Part shown: one piece after another, positions 19,086-29,794 of the stretch | How the letters are laid out: each line of letters opens with the position of its first letter | How positions within the stretch are numbered: position 1 is the first letter of the stretch | Source of the DNA: Chitinophagaceae bacterium T5-Br10_B2g13 | GTDB taxonomy: Bacteria > Bacteroidota > Rhodothermia > Balneolales > Balneolaceae | NCBI GenBank assembly: GCA_001564065.1 | Contig: LKNA01000006.1 | Span: 1 to 64,000 of the forward strand | Length of the DNA: 64,000 nucleotides | Direction of reading: 5' to 3' | Made by a program: the position numbers and the translations under genes | Notes under the pieces: generated by a model | What the model saw: only the letters and a program-made list of their open reading frames with translations | Told to the model about the DNA's origin: nothing | Database searches by the model: none

Positions 19086-20123
19086 TTGAGCAAAGAGTTT
19101 ACAAATTATTTAGAGAAAATTTCTAACCTAGTGGATCTTCATCCTGAAGAAGCTAAATCGGCAATTCAGAGTATCCTTGATGGGAAAGTATCGGATTCTG
19201 AAGTTGCGGCTTTTTTGATGGGTATGAGGGCAAAAGGCGAAACGGTAGATGAACTCACGGCTTTTGTAGAGGTAATGAGAGATGCAGCTGTTACTGTAGA
19301 GGTTAACACTAAAGGAGCCGTTGATCTATGCGGTACCGGCGGCGATAAATCCGGGACGTTTAATATATCTACAGCCGCTATGTTTGCTGTTGCAGGAGCA
19401 GGTGTCCCCGTTTTGAAACACGGAAACAGAAGTGTATCAAGCAAAAGCGGCAGTTACGATGTTCTTGAAGAGCTGGGTGCAGTTCCAAATCTAAATAAGG
19501 AACAGTCTGAAAAGCTTTTTGACGAAACAGGGATGGTATTTATGTTCGCGCCCAATTTTCATCCCGCCATGAAACATGTAATGCCTGCACGAAGGGCGAT
19601 GAAACTAAGAACTTTTTTCAACATGCTTGGTCCACTCCTCAATCCTGCGACTGTCGAAAATCAGGTAGTAGGTGCTTTTAGTAAAGATGCAGCAGGAAAA
19701 ATGGCTCAGATCCTCTCAAATTTAAACACTAAGAGCGCTTACACTCTAAACGCTCATGACGGTCTTGATGAAGTGACGCTGACCGGTCAGAGTGAAATTT
19801 TTGAATTGAAATCACATTTATCAAACGGCTCAATCACATTCGATCCCGCCTCATTGGAATATGAAAAGGTTGAATCAAATGAATTGCTGGGCGGAGATGC
19901 GAAAGTCAATGCCGGAATTATCAAGAATATTGTGAAGGGTGATTCTACAGATGCCCAGCGAAATATTGTAACTCTGAATGCTGCCTTTGCCATCCACGCG
20001 GCAGGTGCTGCTGAAACACTAACAGAAGCCAATAAGATGGCAATCAAAAGTGTTGAAACGGGTGAAGCTGAACGTAAATTGAAAAGTTTTATAAAGGAAT
20101 CACAAAAAGTGGCAGAGTCCTGA
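19086..20123 (+). CDS. trpD: Anthranilate phosphoribosyltransferase
   Basis: DLCGTGGDKSGTFNIST, KHGNRSVSSKSGS. Confidence 0.95.
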   Translation: MSKEFTNYLEKISNLVDLHPEEAKSAIQSILDGKVSDSEVAAFLMGMRAKGETVDELTAFVEVMRDAAVTVEVNTKGAVDLCGTGGDKSGTFNISTAAMFAVAGAGVPVLKHGNRSVSSKSGSYDVLEELGAVPNLNKEQSEKLFDETGMVFMFAPNFHPAMKHVMPARRAMKLRTFFNMLGPLLNPATVENQVVGAFSKDAAGKMAQILSNLNTKSAYTLNAHDGLDEVTLTGQSEIFELKSHLSNGSITFDPASLEYEKVESNELLGGDAKVNAGIIKNIVKGDSTDAQRNIVTLNAAFAIHAAGAAETLTEANKMAIKSVETGEAERKLKSFIKESQKVAES

Positions 20124-20124
20124 T

Positions 20125-20910
20125 ATGGCATCTATTCTTGTTAAAATAACTGAGCAAACGAAAGAAGATCTCAGTAAAAGAAAAAGAAAGGTTTCGCTTC
20201 GTGATTTTGAATCGTTTCCTGAATTTGAAAAATCCCGTAAATCACTCTCTGAGTCTTTAAGGGAAGATAAATCGGTATCAATTATAGCTGAAGTCAAGAA
20301 GGCTTCACCTTCAAAAGGAATTATTCGAAAGGACTTTGATCCGGTTAAAATTGCCGATCAATATATTGAATCAGGTGCCTCTGCTATTTCGGTGTTGACA
20401 GATGAACCGTTTTTTCGGGGATCGCTCAACTATCTTGAAAGCATTTCCGGAATGAGCCCTATTCCGGTACTCAGAAAGGATTTTATCATCGATCCGTACC
20501 AGGCAAAGGAGGCGAGGGCTTTTGGGGCTGATGCGATTTTACTTATCGCAACTATTTGTGAAGGAAACCAGCTCTCAGAGTTGTTGGCTGCAGCGAAAGA
20601 GTTTGAAATGCAAGCACTTGTGGAATGTTATTATCCTGAAGAGGTTGAGAATCTCAATTGGGAAGAGATAGAGATTGTGGGAGTTAATAATCGTAATTTA
20701 GCAACATTTGAGGTTGATCTTCACCGGGGAATAGAGCTATTGAAGCAGGCACCCGAGAGGGTTGTTACAGTTTCCGAAAGTGGAATTCATAAAAAAGAAG
20801 ACCTCCGGAAATTACAGGGAAATGGTATCGATGCCGCACTCATCGGAGAACACCTGATGAGGCAGCGCGACCCGGGTGATGCATTAAAGAACTTACTAGA
20901 TTATAGGTAG
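20125..20910 (+). CDS. trpC: Indole-3-glycerol phosphate synthase
   Basis: IAEVKKASPSKGIIR, VLRKDFIIDPYQ, VGVNNRNL. Confidence 0.96.
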   Translation: MASILVKITEQTKEDLSKRKRKVSLRDFESFPEFEKSRKSLSESLREDKSVSIIAEVKKASPSKGIIRKDFDPVKIADQYIESGASAISVLTDEPFFRGSLNYLESISGMSPIPVLRKDFIIDPYQAKEARAFGADAILLIATICEGNQLSELLAAAKEFEMQALVECYYPEEVENLNWEEIEIVGVNNRNLATFEVDLHRGIELLKQAPERVVTVSESGIHKKEDLRKLQGNGIDAALIGEHLMRQRDPGDALKNLLDYR

Positions 20911-20946
20911 CTGAAACGAATATCCATTTAATATTTTTAGAATTAT

Positions 20947-21612
20947 ATGTTTGCTGAACCAGAAAACAGAACGAAAGTTAAAATTTGCGGATTAACCACT
21001 TTAGAAGATGCACGATATGTTTCCGGTGCATTGGCTGAATTCCTTGGATTTATATTTTACCCCGATAGCCCTCGATATGTAGACCCTGCTAAAGCCGGTG
21101 CGATCATCAACTGGCTTGAAGGACCCGGGAAAGTAGGTGTATTTGTAAATCAACCATTGGATGATGTAAACAGTATTTCACGTCAGACCGGAATTGATTT
21201 CGTACAGCTGCACGGAAATGAATCTCCTGATTACTGCACACTGGTTGAAAAACCGATCATTAAAGTATTTCATATCGAAGAGGATACAACGAAAGAGAAG
21301 CTGGAGAAAGATATTGAGCCGTATTTGGATCATATCGACTACCTGCTCTTTGATACAAAAATTGATGGGAAATGGGGTGGAACCGGCCAAACATTTGACT
21401 GGAATGTGCTGAGTGAAATTTCAAATGAAAAACCGTTTTTTCTCTCAGGCGGTCTAAATCCCGATAATGTGGACAAAGCCATACAGGCTGTCAAACCCTA
21501 CGCTGTGGATCTTTCCAGCGGATTGGAGGAGTCACCCGGCTTGAAGGATTTTGATAAGATTGAACAGTTTTTTGATCGTATGAGGGATATATGGGAGGAG
21601 CAGGAGCTTTAA
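20947..21612 (+). CDS. trpF: Phosphoribosylanthranilate isomerase
   Basis: VKICGLTTLEDA, VQLHGNES, LSGGLNPDNV. Confidence 0.95.
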   Translation: MFAEPENRTKVKICGLTTLEDARYVSGALAEFLGFIFYPDSPRYVDPAKAGAIINWLEGPGKVGVFVNQPLDDVNSISRQTGIDFVQLHGNESPDYCTLVEKPIIKVFHIEEDTTKEKLEKDIEPYLDHIDYLLFDTKIDGKWGGTGQTFDWNVLSEISNEKPFFLSGGLNPDNVDKAIQAVKPYAVDLSSGLEESPGLKDFDKIEQFFDRMRDIWEEQEL

Positions 21613-21695
21613 CTTATAAATAGTGTCAAAGCATTTTTGTAAGCAGGGTCTCAATATAGGGCCATGGATTTTTTAATTATACACCGGATTTTATC

Positions 21696-22883
21696 ATGAA
21701 GTACACATCACCAACCAAAGAAGGATATTTTGGACGTTTTGGCGGAAAGTTTGTCCCTGAGATACTTATACCCGCTCTTGAAGAACTTGAGGAAGCGTAC
21801 CTGGAAACGCTCGAAGACCCTGTTTTTCAAAAAGAGTATCACGATCTGTTAAACGAATATGTTGGCAGGCCCACAAAACTGACATTTGCCAATCGACTAA
21901 CTGATCACTACGGAAAGGCAAAAATTTATTTCAAGCGAGAAGATCTTTGCCATACCGGAGCTCATAAAATAAACAATGCGATTGGCCAGCTTCTCTTGGC
22001 TCGTAAAATGGGCAAAACAAGAATTATAGCCGAAACAGGAGCAGGCCAGCATGGTGTAGCTACAGCCACGGCATGTGCCAAATTTGGGTTCGACTGCGTG
22101 ATCTATATGGGAAAAGAGGATATGCATCGCCAAAAATTGAATGTTGAACGCATGCGCCTGCTTGGGGCAGAAGTGAGATCTGTTGTAAGCGGTTCAAAGA
22201 CATTAAAAGATGCCACGAATGAGGCGATCCGTGATTGGGTGACCAATGTTGAAAATACATTTTACATCATTGGTTCTGTCGTTGGGCCGCATCCATACCC
22301 AATGATGACTCGGAACTTTCATCGTGTGATTGGAGAAGAGACTAAAAACCAGCTCAATAAAGCAGAAAGTAAACTTCCCGACTATCTTGTTGCCTGCGTT
22401 GGAGGTGGGAGTAATGCAATAGGATTTTTCTACCCCTTTATTGAAGATGATTTTGTGAAAATGATCGGTATAGAAGCGGCCGGTTTAGGAGCGGATACCA
22501 ATCAGACAGCAGCTACTATTACGAAGGGAACGCCCGGTGTTTTGCACGGCTCGTTAAGCTATCTGCTACAGAGTGATGAAGGACAAATTCAGCTGGCTCA
22601 TTCGGTGAGTGCAGGGCTTGACTATCCCGGTATCGGTCCGGAGCATTCTCATCTGCACGACACAAAGCGGGTTCATTACTATGGGGTCACGGATCAGCAG
22701 GCTATGGATGCAGTGAAGCTTGTTTCTGAAAAAGAGGGGATAATTCCGGCAATAGAAACAGCCCACGCGCTAGCATATCTGGAAACCCTGATGCCTGCCA
22801 CGCAAAAAGATGAAATTGTGGTTGTGAACTTTTCAGGCAGGGGTGACAAGGATATGAAAACCATCTCAGATTGGTTCGCCTAA
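21696..22883 (+). CDS. trpB: Tryptophan synthase beta chain
   Basis: [23 protein letters not shown] lysine motif, GGGSNAIG. Confidence 0.97.
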   Translation: MKYTSPTKEGYFGRFGGKFVPEILIPALEELEEAYLETLEDPVFQKEYHDLLNEYVGRPTKLTFANRLTDHYGKAKIYFKREDLCHTGAHKINNAIGQLLLARKMGKTRIIAETGAGQHGVATATACAKFGFDCVIYMGKEDMHRQKLNVERMRLLGAEVRSVVSGSKTLKDATNEAIRDWVTNVENTFYIIGSVVGPHPYPMMTRNFHRVIGEETKNQLNKAESKLPDYLVACVGGGSNAIGFFYPFIEDDFVKMIGIEAAGLGADTNQTAATITKGTPGVLHGSLSYLLQSDEGQIQLAHSVSAGLDYPGIGPEHSHLHDTKRVHYYGVTDQQAMDAVKLVSEKEGIIPAIETAHALAYLETLMPATQKDEIVVVNFSGRGDKDMKTISDWFA

Positions 22884-22935
22884 AGTAATAGAATAAACAG
22901 TAATTGATAAAAAATATTCAGCTAACACCATTCAA

Positions 22936-23748
22936 ATGAGTAATAGCAGTTCACGATTACAGAATACTTTTCAGAAGAGAGACAAGAACGAAAAAATAAT
23001 GTCTCTTTTTATCACTGCAGGATTTCCTGATCTAGACTCAACGGTTGATTTAATACTTGAGTTTGAAAAAAATGGTGCAGATATCATTGAGCTGGGGATG
23101 CCTTTCAGCGATCCACTTGCCGACGGACCAACCATTCAGAAGGCCAGCACCAGGGCTATTGAGAATGGAATTACGATGAATAAAATATTTGATATCGTTA
23201 AGCGGGTTCGGGAAACATCTCAAATTCCAATTATTTTGATGGGGTATATCAATCCTGTACTGAGATATGGTGTATCTGAATTCTGTGAAAAAGCATCCGC
23301 TTCCGGAGTAGACGGCCTGATCATTCCGGATGCCCCGCTTGAGGAAGCTTCCGTTATTTCTGAAGAGGCGCAAAAACATAATCTTGATATTATCTATCTG
23401 ATTGCTCCAAATTCAACTGATGAGCGAATGAGGAGAGTAGATAAAATGAGTAAAGGATTTGTGTATTGCGTATCGGTTACCGGCGTTACAGGTGCCAGAC
23501 AGGGGAATGAAGTTGCAGATTCTGTTAGCCGATTTATTGACCGTGTGAACAAGAACGTAGTGATTAATCCGAAGCTAGTAGGATTTGGGATTAAAAATCA
23601 CGAAGATGCGCAGATTATTTCAAAAGAATTGGACGGTTTTATCGTTGGCAGTGCACTCATAAATACAATTGAGGAGAACTATCCCCGCGATGACTGGGAA
23701 GTGAATGTATTTCAGTTTGTTAAAGAATTGAAATTTGGGAATATTTGA
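22936..23748 (+). CDS. trpA: Tryptophan synthase alpha chain
   Basis: ELGMPFSDPLADGPTIQ, GVDGLIIPD, VSVTGVTGAR. Confidence 0.96.
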   Translation: MSNSSSRLQNTFQKRDKNEKIMSLFITAGFPDLDSTVDLILEFEKNGADIIELGMPFSDPLADGPTIQKASTRAIENGITMNKIFDIVKRVRETSQIPIILMGYINPVLRYGVSEFCEKASASGVDGLIIPDAPLEEASVISEEAQKHNLDIIYLIAPNSTDERMRRVDKMSKGFVYCVSVTGVTGARQGNEVADSVSRFIDRVNKNVVINPKLVGFGIKNHEDAQIISKELDGFIVGSALINTIEENYPRDDWEVNVFQFVKELKFGNI

Positions 23749-23775
23749 TCCATTAATTACAAACTTACAGACGCT

Positions 23776-24852
23776 ATGAATAAAAATTTATTTCTGGTTT
23801 CTTTTATAATAATTCTATTCATCATTTCAGCTTGTGAATCAGACTACAGGCCAATGTCTATCGGGCAGATGGATGAGGTGATTGTGGTGATGGATTCAAC
23901 CCAATGGGATAGTGATACAGCACTGGCAATCGAAGAGACATTTGGAAAAGCGATAGAGACGCTTCCGGGCTATGAACCAACATACAGGCTAACCTTTAGA
24001 GATTTTCGGAATAACGAAGAGCTGGATCGGCTTCGGGAATTCAAAAACCTTATTTTTGCAGCGCCCATCGATTCCGAATCCAATGTGGGAACGTTAATTC
24101 GTGCTATTTTAAGTGATGATATTGAAGAGAGAGTGCGTTCCGGAGAAAGTTTTGCATTTCCGCTTGAAGACCGGTGGGTAAGGGACCAGTGGACTTTAAT
24201 TTTAACATCAAATGATGATGAAGAACTTTCAGAAAAAATTCGTAACAGCGAGGATTCACTGGTAGGTCACTTAATGAACAGAGAGTTTGAGCGTCGAAAG
24301 CAAGAGGTCTTTAGAAGAGGAGAGCAGGTTGCAATTAGCGATTCACTTTGGGAAAACCACGGCTGGATGGTGCGTATGCAGCACGACTATATTCAAACAG
24401 TAGATACTACGAATGTGAAAGTTTTTCGGCGAGCACTCCCTGAAAACGATCGATGGCTTTTGGCTTGGTGGCAGGACGATGTTGCATCCGCTGATTTTAT
24501 TGACGAGGACTGGATCAATGCTACGAGAGATTCATTACTGCAGAAATATGTTCAGGGAACTCGTGAGGGATCCTACATTACCACTGAGTACCGCAGAAGT
24601 GTGATTACAAAGGAGATGGAGCTTGATAGCCGGTTAACCGGGTTTGAGACTCTCGGAACTTGGCGTATGACCAATGATTTCATGGGCGGTCCTTTTGTGA
24701 ATTTTTTCTACCACGATCCTGAAACTGAGCGGCTTTTTATGCTTGAGTATGGACAGTTTGCTCCAAGTGTTGCAAAACGCCGGTTTGTACGTCAATTTAG
24801 AGCGATGGGCCGGACGTTTGAAGCAGATTCAACCTGGAGTGTTTCAAACTAG
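23776..24852 (+). CDS. DUF4837-family lipoprotein
   Basis: Signal with lipobox IISAC; EVIVVMDSTQWDS and C-terminal pattern resembling DUF4837 proteins. Confidence 0.6.
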   Translation: MNKNLFLVSFIIILFIISACESDYRPMSIGQMDEVIVVMDSTQWDSDTALAIEETFGKAIETLPGYEPTYRLTFRDFRNNEELDRLREFKNLIFAAPIDSESNVGTLIRAILSDDIEERVRSGESFAFPLEDRWVRDQWTLILTSNDDEELSEKIRNSEDSLVGHLMNREFERRKQEVFRRGEQVAISDSLWENHGWMVRMQHDYIQTVDTTNVKVFRRALPENDRWLLAWWQDDVASADFIDEDWINATRDSLLQKYVQGTREGSYITTEYRRSVITKEMELDSRLTGFETLGTWRMTNDFMGGPFVNFFYHDPETERLFMLEYGQFAPSVAKRRFVRQFRAMGRTFEADSTWSVSN

Positions 24853-24867
24853 AAAATTTGAGAGTTA

Positions 24868-25653
24868 ATGAAGGATTTTCCAAAACAGAAAATTATTCAA
24901 CAATTTTCTGATATAGCTACTCAGTACGAAGATTTCGCTAAAATACAGAAGGAGACTGCCGACAGACTAGCCAGGGCGCTTCAGCCTTGGCAATATTCGA
25001 TTCCGGATGGCCCCATCCTTGAAGTTGGAGCCGGAACGGGTTTGCTCACCCGGCAAATTGCCGACATGTATTCTAACAGGAAAATTTTGGTGACGGATGC
25101 TTCGGATGTAATGCTATCAGTGAATAAAGGTAAACTGTCGGGTCACGAGAATATAACCTTTAACAATCTTGATGTAGAAAGTGCAAAATGGGAGGAAGAG
25201 ACCTATTCTCTTATAACATCCAACTTTCTTCTGCATTGGTTAAAAAATCCTGCCGAAACGTTAGCAAAAATGCTTCCTTCACTAAAACCGGGCGGTTTAC
25301 TGCTGATCTCTTTTCCCGGCGATGACTCCTTTAAACAGTGGCGAAAAAACTGCATAGATTTAGGTTTACCCTTTACAGGTAACACATTGCCCGACTTGGA
25401 AGAAGTTGTCATTAAATTATCGATGGGACCGGTAAAAGTTGATTACTACGAAGACCAGACCAATTTACAATATCCATCCGTTTACGATTTTTATCGCGAA
25501 CTGAAGAGTTCAGGTTCCGGTACAAGTTTGACCGGGAGGAAGCTAAACCCCAAACAGCTCAGTCTGCTCGATAACTACTGGAGAGAGAAGAACAACGGCA
25601 AAATAAACGTACACTACCACACCGCATTTATCGCCGTAAAACGTGACCTCTAA
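24868..25653 (+). CDS. BioC-like SAM-dependent methyltransferase
   Basis: BioC-like N-terminus and LEVGAGTGLLTRQ SAM motif. Confidence 0.7.
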   Translation: MKDFPKQKIIQQFSDIATQYEDFAKIQKETADRLARALQPWQYSIPDGPILEVGAGTGLLTRQIADMYSNRKILVTDASDVMLSVNKGKLSGHENITFNNLDVESAKWEEETYSLITSNFLLHWLKNPAETLAKMLPSLKPGGLLLISFPGDDSFKQWRKNCIDLGLPFTGNTLPDLEEVVIKLSMGPVKVDYYEDQTNLQYPSVYDFYRELKSSGSGTSLTGRKLNPKQLSLLDNYWREKNNGKINVHYHTAFIAVKRDL

Positions 25654-25658
25654 AAAGG

Positions 25659-26615
25659 TTAGAGATACTGCTTAAAAATTTTATCGAGATCTGATTTTAA
25701 ATTTCGGATGATTTTAGGCTCGAAAGAGCTACCGGTCAACGTTTCAAACAGTTCAGCATAACGCTGGTAAATACTCCATCTGAATTGATCCGGAAGATCC
25801 GGCAGTGTTTGATTTTCCTTGCCCTGAAAATTGTGCTCCATAAGCCATTCGCGTAAAAACTCCTTGGAAAGCTGTCGTTGAGGTTCACGTCTCTTTTGAC
25901 GTTCCTCATAGCCATCCAGGTAGAAATAGCGGGAAGAATCAGAAGTGTGGACTTCGTCTATAAGAGTTAGCTCTCCATCATAAAGGCCAAATTCATATTT
26001 GGTGTCAACAAGAATTAAACCCTGCTCTTTAGCTACTTCTGTACCTCGCTTAAACAGTTGAAAGGCAACGGTCCTTATTTGGTTCCAGAGCTTTTTAGGA
26101 ACGATATTCTTTGATAATATCTCGGATTCTGATATATCCTCATCATGGCCTTCCGTCGCTTTAGTGGCGGGAGTTAATATAGGTTTCGGAAATTTCTGAT
26201 GCTCAATCATTCCGTCTGGCATTCGAACTCCGCAAATATCCCTGGCACCTGAGCGATATACTCTCCAGGCGTGACCTGTGAGATATCCCCTGATAACTAC
26301 CTCGATAGGAATGGGCTCACACTTTTTGGCAATCGTAATGTTTGGGTGGGGCACATCAATAATATGACTTGCAACGATATTATCAACCTTACTGAATGAA
26401 AATTCAGATAGCTGGTTTAGAATCTGGCCTTTAAACGGTATGGCTTGTTTCATTATGTGGTCAAACGCAGAAATGCGATCGGTCACTACAATACCAAGAG
26501 TTTTTTCGTTTAATGAGTAAACATCCCTGACTTTTCCCCTGTATGGCTCATTAATTTCCGGTAAAGAGGTGTTGGTTGAAGTTATACAGTGAGTGAGCGC
26601 CTCCTGCTGATCCAT
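25659..26615 (-). CDS. purC: Phosphoribosylaminoimidazole-succinocarboxamide synthase
   Basis: GKVRDVYSL, SAFDHIM, LILVDTKYEFG. Confidence 0.95.
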   Translation of the reverse strand: MDQQEALTHCITSTNTSLPEINEPYRGKVRDVYSLNEKTLGIVVTDRISAFDHIMKQAIPFKGQILNQLSEFSFSKVDNIVASHIIDVPHPNITIAKKCEPIPIEVVIRGYLTGHAWRVYRSGARDICGVRMPDGMIEHQKFPKPILTPATKATEGHDEDISESEILSKNIVPKKLWNQIRTVAFQLFKRGTEVAKEQGLILVDTKYEFGLYDGELTLIDEVHTSDSSRYFYLDGYEERQKRREPQRQLSKEFLREWLMEHNFQGKENQTLPDLPDQFRWSIYQRYAELFETLTGSSFEPKIIRNLKSDLDKIFKQYL

Positions 26616-26624
26616 TCTGACTGA

Positions 26625-27650
26625 CTATTTATTTGGATTATTTGTTGAGTTGCGGGGTACAAGTACAGGATCGATGGCTATCTGAAGTTTTTTATCTGTA
26701 TCACCTTCAATAATTTCCGCTAGTCTGCTTGTGGCCTGCACACCAATGGAGTACATCTTTTGATCTACAGTTGTTAAATCGAGATACTTTGTAAATTTGA
26801 TGTTATCGTATCCCATCAAACCAATATCCTGAGGAACGCGAATTCCCAGTTTATTTAAAGCGTGATAAGCTCCGATAGCCTGGGTGTCATTCGCACAGAA
26901 TATTGCATCCGGAAATTCACCCATTTTGTCATATTCATAAACGGCTTCGAATCCGGCTTCTTCGGTAAAACCGGCATGCTTTGTACTTTCACCGGTTAAA
27001 AACAGCTTTCTGTTTATGGGCATTTTGAACTCCTTCAATGCATCAACAAAGCCTTGCTCTCGCAAAACACCGGCTTTGGTTTCAAGAGCAGGGCGAATCA
27101 AACCTATATTTTTGTACCCCTGTTTTACCAAATGTTCACCTGCTATAAAGCCGCCTTTTCGATGGTTTAAGTCGATGTAGTCATAATCGGGGTGTGAACT
27201 GCCGATAAGTACGATAGGCATACCTGATGCCTGAATTTGCCGGTGTACATTTTCATCAATATCAATACTGATGCTGATGACAGTGTCTGCTGTTCCTCGA
27301 TTAAAAAAGTTTTCGATTCCCTCTTTGGGATTTTTTGACCCGGTGTTATAAATAACAATATCGAGGTCCATTTCATCGATCTTGTCTTTAACACCTTTTA
27401 AAACCTCATTGTAGTATGGAGTTGTAAAAGAGGGTACCGCAATGGCTAACATTTGCGGTTTACGGCTGGCTAATTTTCTGGCACTTACCTGAGGACGGAA
27501 ATTCAGTTCATCAATTGCCAGCTGTACCTTCTCTTTTGTTTTTTCAGAGACATTAGGAGAGTTGTTTAATACTCGAGAGACAGTAGAAATAGCAACTCCG
27601 GCACGATTGGCTACCTGATATATGGTTATTTTTTTGTTTTGCGACTTCAT
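26625..27650 (-). CDS. LacI-family transcriptional regulator
   Basis: TIYQVANRAGVAISTVSRVLNNSPNVSEKTKEKV HTH plus periplasmic-binding-like domain. Confidence 0.95.
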   Translation of the reverse strand: MKSQNKKITIYQVANRAGVAISTVSRVLNNSPNVSEKTKEKVQLAIDELNFRPQVSARKLASRKPQMLAIAVPSFTTPYYNEVLKGVKDKIDEMDLDIVIYNTGSKNPKEGIENFFNRGTADTVISISIDIDENVHRQIQASGMPIVLIGSSHPDYDYIDLNHRKGGFIAGEHLVKQGYKNIGLIRPALETKAGVLREQGFVDALKEFKMPINRKLFLTGESTKHAGFTEEAGFEAVYEYDKMGEFPDAIFCANDTQAIGAYHALNKLGIRVPQDIGLMGYDNIKFTKYLDLTTVDQKMYSIGVQATSRLAEIIEGDTDKKLQIAIDPVLVPRNSTNNPNK

Positions 27651-27787
27651 TTGAATAAAAGTTTGTTATGATCCTTCAGATAGAATACAAAAAATCAAAA
27701 TACCCTTAATTAAGTTGAAGTTAAAATAGCAGAAAAAAAGAAGTTTTTGATAAAATTTTAGCTGACTCGGAACTATTTGCACTGTCG

Positions 27788-28798
27788 GTGGCATTGCGTA
27801 TACTAAATAGTGTTAAACAGACCATCATGACAGGTTTCTTAAAATACCCTTATTCACTGCTTCGGCCTATTTATGAAAAAACCAATTTTCATCATTCGGT
27901 TATAACTGAGCTTGATAGTGAAAATTTAAAAAGTGCTTATGCTCACTGCAGAGAGATAACCAGAAAGCATGCCAAAACATTTTACATGGCAACCCGATTT
28001 CTGCCCAATCATAAGCAGAGAAGCATTTTTGCCATATATGGCTTGTGCCGGTACCTGGATGATCTGGTGGATGAAGCTGAAGACCTCATTTTGAAAAAGA
28101 AAATCAGCGAGCTGGATGTCGTTGAAAAGCTTGAGGCATTCAAACTTAAATTGGTTGACACCTACAGGGGATCAGAACAAGATGACCCTATACTCACTGC
28201 TTTTTCAGATACACTAAACCTCTATAAAATTCCTCTGGATCTTCCTCTTCAGCTCATGGATGGCGTAAAGATGGATCTGACAAAGAACAGATACAAAAAT
28301 TTTGAAGAGCTTTATGACTACTCCTACAAAGTTGCATCTGTTGTTGGATTAATGACAAGCGAGGTTTTTGGGTATGATAATCCCAAAGCCGTTGAGCATG
28401 CTGTTGATTTGGGGATTGCCATGCAGTTAACTAATATTTTGCGCGATGTGGGTGAGGATTTGGAAAGAGATCGTATCTACCTTCCACAGGACGAATTAAG
28501 GAAATTTGGTATTTCTGAAGACGATCTTTTCAGCCACAATCTTGATGATCGATTTACATCTTTTATGCAGTTCCAGATTAAAAGAGCCAATGACTATTAT
28601 ATAAGCTCTGATAGAGGAATTCCTATGCTGAATAAAGACAGCAGGCTTCCTGTTTGCCTGGCACGTGAAAATTACTCTCGGATACTTTCAAAAATTGAAG
28701 AGAATAATTTTAATGTCTTTCAGAGAAGAGCCTATTTAAACTCTACTGAGAAGCTTACCATGGTTCCGAAAGTGATGTACACCTTAAGAACGGCCTAA
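27788..28798 (+). CDS. Phytoene/squalene synthase family protein
   Basis: DDLVDEAED, NILRDVGEDLERDRIYLPQDEL; GTG start possible, internal ATG downstream. Confidence 0.88.
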   Translation: MALRILNSVKQTIMTGFLKYPYSLLRPIYEKTNFHHSVITELDSENLKSAYAHCREITRKHAKTFYMATRFLPNHKQRSIFAIYGLCRYLDDLVDEAEDLILKKKISELDVVEKLEAFKLKLVDTYRGSEQDDPILTAFSDTLNLYKIPLDLPLQLMDGVKMDLTKNRYKNFEELYDYSYKVASVVGLMTSEVFGYDNPKAVEHAVDLGIAMQLTNILRDVGEDLERDRIYLPQDELRKFGISEDDLFSHNLDDRFTSFMQFQIKRANDYYISSDRGIPMLNKDSRLPVCLARENYSRILSKIEENNFNVFQRRAYLNSTEKLTMVPKVMYTLRTA

Positions 28799-29071
28799 GT
28801 TCTTTTGTTGCTTTATTTGATCAGAAAAGCGCTTACAAGAGATCAAAAAATTCCTATCTTTCTTTAGATACTTCTGTGATATTACACAGGGGATAAATCT
28901 GCAATTAACTACACACTGTTTACAAAATTACAGGTGTATCTTAGCCGGAAATCTTGTAACTATTAAGGTGCTTAAAATCATAAGTTGATGAGAAAGTTGT
29001 AAATAGGTTGATGTACTGTAGTTGACCTATCCTTCAGTAACTTTTCAGAACCGAAAAAATAGAATTGATCT

Positions 29072-29785
29072 ATGCAAAGAGAATACAGAAAGTGGAAAAG
29101 TCCAACATTAGGGCGGGAAATGGAGATGCTGGTGTTTGGAAAAGAGGGAACCCCGGTGTTGATTTTTCCGACAGAACAGGGGAGGTTTTTTGAGTGGGAA
29201 GACAATGGTGTGATGGACATGGTTGAAGAACAGATTGATTTAGGGTACAATCAGTTTTTCTGTGTAGACAGCATTGATAGCGAAAGCTTTTTAAACAGCG
29301 AGGTAGATCCATATACCCGTGTTATTCGTGAGAATCAATATCAGATGTATATCAAAGATGAAGTTATTCCCTTTATTCAGGAGAATAATACGAACCCATT
29401 CTTAATCACAACCGGTACCGGTTTGGGGGCGTACCATTCCCTGGTTTTTGCGCTTAAATATCCAAAGCTGGTGGATAAAGTTCTCGCAATTTCGGGCTAC
29501 TACGATATAAACATTCATTTGGACGGCTTTAAAGATGACAACAGCTACTACAACAATCCGATTGAATTTATTCCGAACTTGCACGATGAAGAGATTTTGA
29601 GAGATCTGACAGATGTGGATATTCGTCTTCTTAGCTACCTTAACGATCCAAACCGGGATGCCACTGAAAAGATGAGTGAAATCTTATGGTTGAAATTTAT
29701 AGACCATGAACACTATGTTTGGGAAGAAGAAACGAAGAATCCATGGACGCTCGTACCTTCCATGTTCAAAGAAAACCTGTACTAA
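29072..29785 (+). CDS. Esterase-like alpha/beta-hydrolase-fold protein lacking the nucleophile Ser
   Basis: Esterase-family pattern with elbow TTGTGLGAYHSLVFALKYP. Confidence 0.7.
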   Translation: MQREYRKWKSPTLGREMEMLVFGKEGTPVLIFPTEQGRFFEWEDNGVMDMVEEQIDLGYNQFFCVDSIDSESFLNSEVDPYTRVIRENQYQMYIKDEVIPFIQENNTNPFLITTGTGLGAYHSLVFALKYPKLVDKVLAISGYYDINIHLDGFKDDNSYYNNPIEFIPNLHDEEILRDLTDVDIRLLSYLNDPNRDATEKMSEILWLKFIDHEHYVWEEETKNPWTLVPSMFKENLY

Positions 29786-29794
29786 AATCTATTC

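Noticed and set aside
19787-20131. Minus-strand ORF of 114 aa opposite trpD
   Set aside because: Antisense shadow of a conserved coding sequence.
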